From NCBI GenBank assembly GCA_032718475.1, contig JAUCBJ010007646.1, forward strand, positions 1 through 40,013: 40,013 nucleotides of DNA, read 5' to 3'. Positions 21,673-30,053 of this stretch are shown piece after piece (within the stretch, counting starts at the first letter, position 1; every line of letters starts with the position of its first letter). The position numbers were made by a program, and so were the translations under genes. The notes under the pieces were generated by a model. The model was not told where the DNA came from and did no database searches. It worked only from the letters and a program-made list of their open reading frames with translations. This DNA is from Nemertoderma westbladi (lineage: Eukaryota; Xenacoelomorpha; Nemertodermatida; Nemertodermatidae).

Positions 21673-23005
21673 TGTTCGCGGTATTTCAACTTTTCCTAAC
21701 GCGAGTTGAATATTTTTTGGATTTATTTTAAATGAATATTCCGATATCACTACTGGGTGCGGGAACATGGGTTTTGGGCACATTCAATGGACTGGGGGCG
21801 CTTTATGGGCGAATATAAGTAATCAGTATCAGTATCATCTAATAGTAATCAGGCAAACCTGAATACTGCTTAACTTTACCTCCTACCCCTGGCCCTTAAA
21901 TACATGAAATGAGTCCCATACCCCGTAAGTCGCCCCGACTTACGGGGTACGGGACTCATTTCATGTATTTAAGGGCCAGGGGTAGGAGGTAAAGTTAAGC
22001 AGTATTCAGGTTTGCCTGATTACTATTAGGCCTAGCCAACTTCCTGCTGCCTGTAGAGCTGGATTTGGTAACTCGCTAGGTCTAAAGGACAAGGACTGCC
22101 CTTAGCGGTCCCTGGCCAACAGCAGTTATTACGAGCCTGAAAAGGACATCGGAAAGTCTGCTGCTTGTGTCAGGGATTTGCGACGGGAACCGACAACAGA
22201 CCCCTAGCCAAGCCGTACTGGTTCCTGATTACCGATCCCTTCGGGGTTCGAGAAGGGTGGGATGGACACGCGAACGGGTCGACCGACTAACGGAGGAAGG
22301 GTTCGACGAGGACTGCCTTCCTGGAGTGGACTGGACTCTACTGGCCTACCGACTGTTTGGAGCAGCTTCTCGGCTGCCGAAGCGACTACGAGCCTGAATA
22401 AGGACTCGGAAAGCCTAGGTGGTTGGGTCCCTGCGATGAACCGACGGACCCCTAGCCAAGCCGTACCGCTTTCCTGATGACCGATCCCTTCGGGGTTCGG
22501 GAAGGGTGGGACGGACACGCGACAGGGTCTACCGACTGGACCGACCCTTAGCCAAGCCGTACTGCTTTCCTGATGACCGATCCCTTCGGGGTTCGGGAAG
22601 GGTGGGACGGACACACAACAGGGTCGACCGACACCGACACTACGGTACCGAGACTAGGACCGGGGGAAAATTGGGGAACATTAGTTAGGCTAAAATCTGA
22701 GCGAACAGTGGGTAATTAAATAATGTACTGTAGGGATTTATATTGTCGTGTTATATTATTGTGAATATTTGGTGTATATTGGTTTGGGGAAGCCCAACTT
22801 ATTCTCAATCAAGGTTCAACTGTAGGGAAGTTACATTAAAGAGTACATCCAACCAATGAAACTTTTCCTCAACCGCAATCTTGCATTTAAGAACGTATTC
22901 CATCTCCACTACCAATATCCGGTGACTGGCCGGGATTCCATAGTCTGAAAAGTTCCGCCTCCAGCATCGGCGTTTTCCCCCATGGTGTCGGGAATAACTG
23001 CAACA
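21673..23005 (+). repeat. 3' LTR of the BEL/Pao element
   Basis: Starts TGTTCGCGG and ends CTGCAACA, followed by the duplicated GTGCT at 23006-23010. Most of its length is nearly identical to the 5' LTR. Structural differences are an inverted duplication near its start (21839-22029), loss of one ~176-bp repeat segment, and presence of about 28 bp (CCTCCAGCATCGGCG onward, from about 22958) absent from the 5' LTR. Confidence 0.93.
21839..22029. repeat. Inverted duplication in the 3' LTR (94-bp arms, 3-nt loop)
   Basis: The left arm 21839-21932 is the reverse complement of 21936-22029 with one mismatch that I found (CCCATACC against GGTACGGG). The loop is CCC. The right arm is normal LTR sequence also present in the 5' LTR (about 9328-9421). 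The left arm and a short AGTAATCAGTATCAGTATCA stretch before it are the extra material. Confidence 0.92.
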
Positions 23006-23010
23006 GTGCT

Positions 23011-24842
23011 GATAGCAGCATGTTGATACTGAAGTAGACCACTTATAGCAGCATGTTGATACTGTAGTACTGAGAGCGGCATGTTGATACTGTAGTGCTG
23101 ATAGTGGCATGTAGATACTGTTATTAGGCCACATATAGCGGCATATTTGATTCTGTAGTGCTGATAGCAGCATGTTGGATACTGTTGTACTAATAGTGGC
23201 ATGTTGATACTGTAGTAGACCACTTATAGTGGCATGTTGATACTGTAGTGCTGATAGCAGCATGTTGATACTGTAGTGCTGATGCGGCATGTTGATACTG
23301 TAGTGCTGATAGTGGGATGTTTATACTGTAGTGCTGATAGCAGCATGTTGATACTGTATTAGGCCACTTATAGTGGCATGTTGATACTGAGGTGCTGATA
23401 GCGGCATGTTTATACTGTAGTGCTGATAGCGGCATGTTGATACTGTAGTGCTGATAGCGGCATATTTATACTGTAGTGCTGATATCAGCATGTTGTTACT
23501 GTAGTGCTGATAGCAGCATGTTTATACTGTAGTGCTGATAGCAGCATGTTGATACTGTATTAGGCCACTTATAGCGGCATGTTGATACTGTAGTGCTGAT
23601 AGTGTCATGTTGATACTGTAGTAGGCCAATTATAGCGGCATGTTGATACTGTAGTACTGATAGCAGCATATTGATTCTGTAGTGCTGATAGTGCATGTTG
23701 GATACTGTAGTGCTGATAGCAGCATGTTGGATACTGTAGTGCTGATAGCAGGATGTTGGATACTGTAGTGCTGATAGCAGCGTGTTGATACTGTTGTAGA
23801 CCACTTATAGCAGCATGTTGATACTGTAGTACTGATAGCGGCATGTTGATACTGTAGTGCTGTTAGCAGCATGTTGATACTGTAATGCTGATAGTGGCAT
23901 GTTGATACTGTAGTGCTGATAGCGGCATTTTTATAATGTAGTGCTGATAGCAGCATGTTGATACTGTAGTGCTGATAGCGGCATGTTTATACTGTAGTGC
24001 TGATAGCAACATGTTGATACTGTAGTGCTGATAGCAGCATGTCTATACTGTTGTGCTTATAGCAGCATGTTTATACTGTATTAAGCCACTTATAGCGGCA
24101 TATTGACACTGTAGTGCTGATAGCGGGATGTTGATACTGTAGTGCTGATAGCGCATGTTGGATACTGTAGTGCTGATAGCAGCATGTTGAATACTGTAGT
24201 GCTGATAGCAGGATGTTGGATACTGTAGTGCTGATAGCAGCATGTTGATATTGTTGTAGACCATTTATAGCAGCATGTTGATACTGTAGTACTGATAGCG
24301 GCATGTTGATACTGTAGTACTGTTAGCAGCATGTTGATACTGTAGTGCTGATAGTGGCATGTTGATACTGTAGTGCTGATAGCGGCATTTTTATACTGAA
24401 GTGCTGATAGCAACATGTTGATACTGTAGTGCTGATAACGGCATGTTTATACTGTAGTGCTGATAGCAACATGTTGATACTGTAGTGCTGATAGCAGCAT
24501 GTCTATACTGTTGTGCTTATAGCAGCATGTTGATACTGTATTAAGCCACTTATAGCGGCATATTGATACTATAGTTCTGATAGCAGCATGTTGATACTTT
24601 AGTGCTGATAGCAGCATGTGGAAACAGTAGTGCTGATAGCGGCATGTAGATACTGTAGTGCTGATAGCGGCATGTTGATACTGTTGTAGACCACTTATAG
24701 CAGCATGTTGATATACTGTAGTACTGATAGCGGCATGTTGATACTGTAGTGCTGTTAGCAGCATGTTGATACTGTAATGCTGATAGTGGCATGTTGATAC
24801 TGTAGTGCTGATAGCGGCATTTTTATAATGTAGTGCTGATAG
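23011..24842. repeat. Satellite array, middle block (28-bp and 33-bp units)
   Basis: Continuation of the array interrupted by the BEL element. Units are mostly GTGCTGATAGCAGCATGTTG plus ATACTGTA, with 33-bp units containing TTAGGCCACTTATAGC or TTAAGCCACTTATAGC. The 23801-24540 stretch matches 30140-30880 with a constant offset of 6339, variant by variant, so both derive from one longer repeat. Repetitive open frames on the minus strand are artefacts of the unit composition. Confidence 0.95.
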
Positions 24843-25020
24843 TTTAATAGTTAAAAGGGTGATACGGAAAGTGTATGTACTTTTAGCACCCATAATTCAC
24901 AAATATATCACAATAATAAAGTACTGTTAAATTAGTTTGAGACAATATACCGGTATTTTGTTTTACGTAGAGTAAGTAGGAAAAGAAGCAAGTAAAATAT
25001 ATTATACTGGCACATTTAAA

Positions 25021-25168
25021 GCATGCAATACAGTTAGTTACTATGGAAATACGTCTGTCCGGATTGAATATAAATAGGGCAATAGTACATTTAATGCATG
25101 CAATACAGTTAGTTACTATGGAAATACGTCTGTCCGGATTGAATATAAATAGGGCAATAGTACACAGT
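25021..25168. repeat. 75-bp direct duplication
   Basis: The unit starting GCATGCAATACAGTTAGTTA occurs at 25021 and again at 25096, with about 70 bases essentially identical. It lies in the presumed 3' region of the CR1-like element. No coding function. Confidence 0.92.
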
Positions 25169-25765
25169 ATGCATGACACATGTAAATCGTAGTGTAGTGT
25201 AAAACACGGGCTGAATAAAATCATTTATAAAAAAAGTTGCATCAACAGCTCAAAATAAAATAAGGTAGAGTGACGCTAGACAGTGTAACGACTAACGAGT
25301 AAAAGGAAGCATTAAAATAATTAAGATTGGCAAACATATTACAAAAGATATTTATATATATATATAAACACTGTTAAATGAGTAAATAAATAAAATAGTC
25401 ATAATCACTGTATGTATGTACATGTACAGTGATTATATTCACCTGCGGTACTGTTTGTATAATAAAATAAATGCATTGACAATAGCATTGTCCAATTTGT
25501 AATGACACGTACACTTTCGATTTTTTAGAATAGCATGAACTTGAAACATGGTAAAAATTAGTTGTGTTTCACAAGTGACAAAATGATAAGTGATATAAAA
25601 AGATAGATAGCCTAAAAGGATTAAGAAACGATAAAAATAATTCTCTCCACTCAAAAATTGCTAATATTCACATAATTACATTTCATACAAATTAAATCTT
25701 GAATAAAATAAATGTTGATATTTGGATGGCGATGGTTAATTAAATTAATTAATTATTATACGGTA
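25169..25765. other. AT-rich non-coding region downstream of the CR1-like ORF2
   Basis: Contains a TA microsatellite (about 25350-25366), a 12-bp inverted repeat ATAATCACTGTA/TACAGTGATTAT at 25401-25412 and 25425-25436, and a TTAATTAAATTAATTAATTA tract at about 25737-25756 just beyond the ORF2 stop. The last could be the short microsatellite tail typical of CR1/L2-type 3' ends. Confidence 0.5.
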
Positions 25766-28693
25766 CTACCACCAGGATGGGGAAAATTTCAATGGCAAAT
25801 TCTTATAGTGTTCGTTTAGCCTTGACTTGAATGTGTTTAGAGTCGGCGATGAAACAACAGATTCGGTAAGACTGTTCCAATCGTCGATTACTCGATAGCT
25901 AAAGGTGTCATTACATAATACCAAACGCGCCCGAGGTTTGAATAACTTCAGAGAGTTTCCGCGACGACTGGAAGGATCCAATGTGAAGTAAGTGCGGTAG
26001 TCTGCGTTATCGAGACCGGTCAGCAGTTTATAGACTTGGATCATATCGGCGCGGTGGCGCCGGTATTCCAACGTTGGCAGACCCAACTTACGAAGGCGTG
26101 AAGGATAATCGAGATCACGGAGACCTGAGACAAGCCGCGTCGCGCGGCGTTGTACTCCTTCGATTAGTTTCGATTCGCCAATTTTTTTTGGAGACCAAAC
26201 CACAGATGAATATTCAAGAATGGGACGAACCATACTCTTATATAACCCAAGAAATATATCGCCATCTATATGATTAAAGCTGCGGTATATAAGACCAAGA
26301 TGGCTGTTTGCTTTCTTAACAATGTTGGCGATGTGGATGCTGAAATGTAGATTATTCTGGAAGTAAACACCAAGATCTTTTTCTGTTGTAGTTTCCGCAA
26401 GGTGATGCTGGTTGGTAATATCTCCCAGGGTGTAAGCAAACTTTGGGTTTGTCCTTCCTATGTGCATAATTTTGCATTTGTCATTATTAAATAGCTGCTG
26501 CCACACGACACTCCATCTGTAAAGGTTGTCAAGAACGTTTTGGAGGGGCCCGCATGTTAGATATGGGGATGGGGTAAATATGGCACTGTCCTTAGTGTCG
26601 TCTGCGAAGAGGTGTATTATCCATGTCACAGCGTCCGGTAGATCGTTAATAAATCCCAGATAGCAAAGAACGCCCAAAATACTCCCTTGAGGTACTCCAC
26701 TAAGAACGGGAACCCATTTGGAGTGAGACCCGCCAACTACGACTCGTTGCCAGCGACCTGTAATAAATGACCTGAGCCATACAAGCAGGGAACCAGAAAT
26801 CCCCATATTCTCCATCTTTTTAATTAATCGCTGGTGTGGCACAGTGTCAAACGCCTTGAGGAAATCTAGGTATACAACATCTATGCATTTGCCTTCATCC
26901 AGGGCCTTTGCCCACTGGAACACAACGTCAATGAGTTGGATTGTGCATGACTTTCCTCTTTGAAATCCATACTGTGCCATGGTTAGCAGAGAGAACTCTT
27001 TCCAGAAAGAGTATAAGTTATTGGCTATGATTCTTTCCATTAGCTTGCAGAGAATCGAGGTCAAGCTAACAGGCCGGTAGTTTATAGGAAGGTAGCGGAC
27101 TCCACGCTTGAATATAGGCGTAATATTTGCTTCCTTCCAAGGCTGGGGAACAATGCCGCTTTCCAACGACTTCTGAAAAATAATAGAGAGGGGTAGAGCC
27201 AGTACGGCGATGAGTGTCACTATGAGTATCGGGAAGATTCCATCAGGGCCAGGGGCACCAGATGAGTTTATCTGAGATGCAGCTTGTTCCACCACAGATG
27301 GTGTAAATTCTACCCTGTTAATTGTTGCTTCTGGAATTGAGGTTGATGTATCAGGAACAGAATGTGTGTCCTCGGTAGTAAAAGTAGAAAAGTATTGTTG
27401 ATTCAAAACTTCTGCTTTGTCAACATTAGATGTTGCTATATTTCCCTGCTTGTCTTTCAAGGAGGCTATTGTGCCGCGAGACTTTGTTTTCGACCGCACA
27501 AATTTCCAGAACTGTTTCGGGTCTTTGCTGGCTGCTAGTGCTACTGAGCGCTCGTAATTTTGTTTGGATTTTTTCACAGCATCATTGCAAATATTTCTCC
27601 TTTGTTTATATGTGTTGTAGGCAGAAGGTGTATTGGTCCTCCGGAAGGTTCGCCATGCTGATTTCTTCAGGGAAATGAGTTTGCGCACATCCCTGGTCAT
27701 CCATTTGGGGTAGTTGTATGAACGGCATTTTTTGACAGGTATATATTTATGTATACAATACTCAAGAGTTTTGTAAAGACATGCACATGCCTCAGTTGTA
27801 TCCATTGGTGTTAGGACTTCTATCCAATTGAATGACTGTATATATGTCGCCATTGCATTATAGTTTGCCTTTGATAATACTTTATATTCAGTTACAGGTG
27901 ATGCTGGACTTGAAAGTGTGGTCAGGCTAATCTCGAGGACAACGTGGTCACTAGCTCCAAGAGGGGGTGTGTAGGAAATTTTATCTACCATGTCACGTTC
28001 AGATGTTAGGACTAGGTCTAAGATGCGTGGAATGTTTCCTTCGCGAAAGCGGGTGGGTTGGTCGACATGTTGGCTCAAGTAGTTGTCCTGAAAGCAACAA
28101 AGAATTTCAGATTCCTCTGAATTTGATGTTTGCAAAGTTGTCCACTGTGTCTCAGACATATTAAAGTCACCAACTAATATTATTTGAGTAGGATTATTTT
28201 CTTTACACAATAAATTAATGGAACTGATTAGCTCTTTATTATTGTCCGGGGTGGAATTGGGACTACAATAAATACATCCAAATATAACTGTCTCTTTTTT
28301 GCCTAGATATTGGTAGATGTATTGTATCAAAACAATCACCGAAAATGTAGTGTATCTCAATCTGATGGTACGTAAGTCCATAGATGTTCCACAATTGTTA
28401 TTCTTTGTGTAGATTATGATCCCGCGTTGACAAAACGAGTCGTCCAGATTATGATGTTCACTGTTATAACCGTCTAGGGCGTAATCTTTTATACTATATT
28501 CAAATATTTTGTTTTTCGGTAAAACCTCTGTAATTGCAATAATGTCGGGTTGGAAACTTGCAATTCGTGTTTGCAAATTACTGAGTTTGTTATGTAAGGA
28601 ATCAGCATTAGTATAAAGGATGTTAAGCTGCTTTGTGCCTGCAGCTGAGGCACTTGGGGTATGGATAGTAATGTCGGACCCACCTGAAATCAT
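25766..28693 (-). CDS. CR1-like ORF2 polyprotein: endonuclease and reverse transcriptase (975 aa)
   Basis: Uninterrupted frame of 975 codons, normal for CR1-group ORF2. The apurinic-type endonuclease occupies residues ~20-260: LNILYTNADSLHNKL, DIIAITEVLPK (catalytic Glu), IILVGDFNMSETQW (~170-183) and LGASDHVVLEI (~245-255). RT follows from ~residue 480: GAPGPDGIFPILI, LTSILCKLMERII, VVYLDFLKAFDTVPHQRLI, LSGVPQGSILGVL, and LFADDTKDSAIF (FADD at 26597-26608). The thumb region includes YKSMVRPILEYSSVVWSP. The product would nick target DNA and copy the element RNA at the nick in the nucleus. The ATG at 28693 (MISGGSD) is the first convincing start. No key residue is missing, so this copy could be active. 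Clade is by motif. Confidence 0.93.
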   Translation of the reverse strand: MISGGSDITIHTPSASAAGTKQLNILYTNADSLHNKLSNLQTRIASFQPDIIAITEVLPKNKIFEYSIKDYALDGYNSEHHNLDDSFCQRGIIIYTKNNNCGTSMDLRTIRLRYTTFSVIVLIQYIYQYLGKKETVIFGCIYCSPNSTPDNNKELISSINLLCKENNPTQIILVGDFNMSETQWTTLQTSNSEESEILCCFQDNYLSQHVDQPTRFREGNIPRILDLVLTSERDMVDKISYTPPLGASDHVVLEISLTTLSSPASPVTEYKVLSKANYNAMATYIQSFNWIEVLTPMDTTEACACLYKTLEYCIHKYIPVKKCRSYNYPKWMTRDVRKLISLKKSAWRTFRRTNTPSAYNTYKQRRNICNDAVKKSKQNYERSVALAASKDPKQFWKFVRSKTKSRGTIASLKDKQGNIATSNVDKAEVLNQQYFSTFTTEDTHSVPDTSTSIPEATINRVEFTPSVVEQAASQINSSGAPGPDGIFPILIVTLIAVLALPLSIIFQKSLESGIVPQPWKEANITPIFKRGVRYLPINYRPVSLTSILCKLMERIIANNLYSFWKEFSLLTMAQYGFQRGKSCTIQLIDVVFQWAKALDEGKCIDVVYLDFLKAFDTVPHQRLIKKMENMGISGSLLVWLRSFITGRWQRVVVGGSHSKWVPVLSGVPQGSILGVLCYLGFINDLPDAVTWIIHLFADDTKDSAIFTPSPYLTCGPLQNVLDNLYRWSVVWQQLFNNDKCKIMHIGRTNPKFAYTLGDITNQHHLAETTTEKDLGVYFQNNLHFSIHIANIVKKANSHLGLIYRSFNHIDGDIFLGLYKSMVRPILEYSSVVWSPKKIGESKLIEGVQRRATRLVSGLRDLDYPSRLRKLGLPTLEYRRHRADMIQVYKLLTGLDNADYRTYFTLDPSSRRGNSLKLFKPRARLVLCNDTFSYRVIDDWNSLTESVVSSPTLNTFKSRLNEHYKNLPLKFSPSWW

Positions 28694-28852
28694 GGATGGA
28701 GCTGGGTTAGTGATAGGATTGTATGTATTGGCAGTTGTGGTTGATGATATAGGGGTAGTAGGGAAATTATGACGTGCCAGTTGGGAAAATATATGGGGGT
28801 GGGGGTGGGGTATGGGATGTGTAGGTGTACCATTAGCAGTAGATATTAATTG
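28694..28852 (-). other. Short gap between ORF1 and ORF2
   Basis: A 159-base gap, with a GGGGGTGGGGGTGGGG run on the plus strand (C-rich on the coding strand) at about 28794-28812. The frame leading into the ORF2 ATG looks open upstream, so ORF2 could start earlier by a non-standard route. Confidence 0.4.
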
Positions 28853-29869
28853 TCAGTCAACCCTATCAACATTGTTGGATAGTGTTGCGGATGGACGATT
28901 CTGTAGTCTACGTCGCTGCCTTTCCTTGTAGGCACGTTCACGATCGAACCTCGAAAGGTCCTTGTCAAAATAATATCGCACAGTAGCTGAATCAGATTCC
29001 ACTGTGAATGATTTCTTTTCCAGGACTCTGTAGGCAGTTTCTGATGATTGAAATATTAGTCGTAGAGGACGTGGCTTTCCATCATCTCTTTTCTTCCCCA
29101 GGCGGGATATCTCATGGTGAGGAAGGGAAGTATGTAAGGTTGATTGTAAGAACTGGTTATCGGAAAGACGTTGGGTTTCAGGAGTAGCTTGAGTATCACC
29201 TGGTACACCACGAATTATAACATTCTTTTTGCATTGCTCATTTACAGATATGATTTTCTCTATGCTCTCCAAGGATTGCGTATTAGTAGTAGTGGCCGCT
29301 GCACCCTCAAGTTTCTTTGTTAGATTGCCGATTTGGTCAGCATTTTTCTTGACAATATCAGCCCAAGAGTTATTTTCACTGCAACCGGAACCAAGCCCGC
29401 CTCCAACAGTTTCAATATTATTTAATTTGTCCTTAACTTCGCAGGTTGTGGCCGCGATTTCATCAATCCGAGACTCTAATTCAATCCGCAAGGAAGACAC
29501 ATCTGAGGATATATCTTTGCTTTCGGCAGATGCACTATCTGCTGCATTCTGAATTTCCGTGTAGAGCACATCAGACTTACTGGAGTGGGATTCTTGGAGC
29601 ATCTGAAGTGCTTGCTGGAGTTTGTTGATGAGTTCAGCAGAGCAGAAACCACACGAGAAAGGCTCATTTATAATATCTGATTTCTTTCGAATCTCAACCT
29701 CGGTCCATGTGTGAAGACAGATTGTGCATTCAACTTTCACTGTCTCCCATTCTACAGGTCTTGGTTTTAATCTTGGACTTTTGGATTTTATCCCCTGTTT
29801 TGTTGAGGGAGCCATACCACAAGAATCTCGTTGACTAAAGCTAGATCGACGTTGGTTCTGACTGGACAT
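28853..29869 (-). CDS. CR1-like ORF1 protein with zinc motif, coiled coil and RRM-like region (338 aa)
   Basis: Intact 338-codon frame upstream of ORF2. It has a basic N-terminus (residues 1-40), then two CxxC pairs: C48/C51 in CTICLHTW and C73/C76 in CGFC, suggesting a small zinc-binding fold. A Ser/Glu-rich helical stretch (~85-200) looks like a coiled coil. From ~215, KKNVIIRGVPGD, EISRLGKKR and RPLRLIFQSSETAYRVLEKK match the RRM-like domain of non-LTR ORF1 proteins, and the C-terminus is strongly basic (KERQRRRLQNR). Such proteins bind element RNA and form the ribonucleoprotein. The start ATG at 29869 follows a second in-line ATG context (AATAATGTCC). Confidence 0.85.
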   Translation of the reverse strand: MSSQNQRRSSFSQRDSCGMAPSTKQGIKSKSPRLKPRPVEWETVKVECTICLHTWTEVEIRKKSDIINEPFSCGFCSAELINKLQQALQMLQESHSSKSDVLYTEIQNAADSASAESKDISSDVSSLRIELESRIDEIAATTCEVKDKLNNIETVGGGLGSGCSENNSWADIVKKNADQIGNLTKKLEGAAATTTNTQSLESIEKIISVNEQCKKNVIIRGVPGDTQATPETQRLSDNQFLQSTLHTSLPHHEISRLGKKRDDGKPRPLRLIFQSSETAYRVLEKKSFTVESDSATVRYYFDKDLSRFDRERAYKERQRRRLQNRPSATLSNNVDRVD

Positions 29870-30053
29870 TATTGGACATTATTCCCTATTATGAATAGCA
29901 GATGATGTTGTTTCAACAATTATAATACAATTGACGAAATGCAGTTGTATATAGCAATATCACAATTCACAATGATGTATGTATTGTATAGTATATAGGC
30001 TGCTACTCTGCCTGCACTCTGCAAAATCTGCACTACCAGCAGACCAGTACCTA
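29870..30053 (-). other. 5' leader of the CR1-like element
   Basis: About 184 bases between the satellite junction and ORF1. AT-rich with TATATACTATACAATACATA on the minus strand. Whether this is the true 5' end or a truncation cannot be decided here. Confidence 0.5.

Larger units (their letters stand above)
9178..23005 (+). mobile_element. Full-length BEL/Pao LTR retrotransposon with an extra third coding region
   Basis: Two LTRs (9178-10547 and 21673-23005) start TGTTCG and end GCAACA and enclose about 11.1 kb. The 5-bp sequence GTGCT directly precedes the 5' LTR (9173-9177) and directly follows the 3' LTR (23006-23010), showing insertion into the satellite with a target duplication of the size usual for BEL/Pao. 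Internal order is leader, small ORF, gag, protease, RT, RNase H, integrase, a repeat-bearing spacer, and a third coding region. The integrase-last pol order, the C-X2-C-X3-H-X4-C first knuckle and the YVDD catalytic box fit BEL/Pao. Eight in-frame stops and about six frameshifts make it defective. At 13.8 kb it is much longer than the usual 5-9 kb of the superfamily, because of long LTRs and the extra region. Confidence 0.95.
24843..30053 (-). mobile_element. CR1-like non-LTR retrotransposon inserted in the satellite, both ORFs intact
   Basis: Non-satellite DNA interrupts the array from TTTAATAG at 24843 to about 30053. On the minus strand it holds a 5' leader of about 180 bases, ORF1, a 159-base gap and ORF2. 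The array resumes with TGATAG (30054-30059), the same six bases that end the left block (24837-24842); this could be a short target duplication or chance in a repetitive target. The 3' end is uncertain. Either the element runs to 24843 with a ~920-base 3' region, or it ends just after ORF2 at the TTAATT-rich tract near 25737-25758 and 24843-25736 is something else. Confidence 0.8.
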
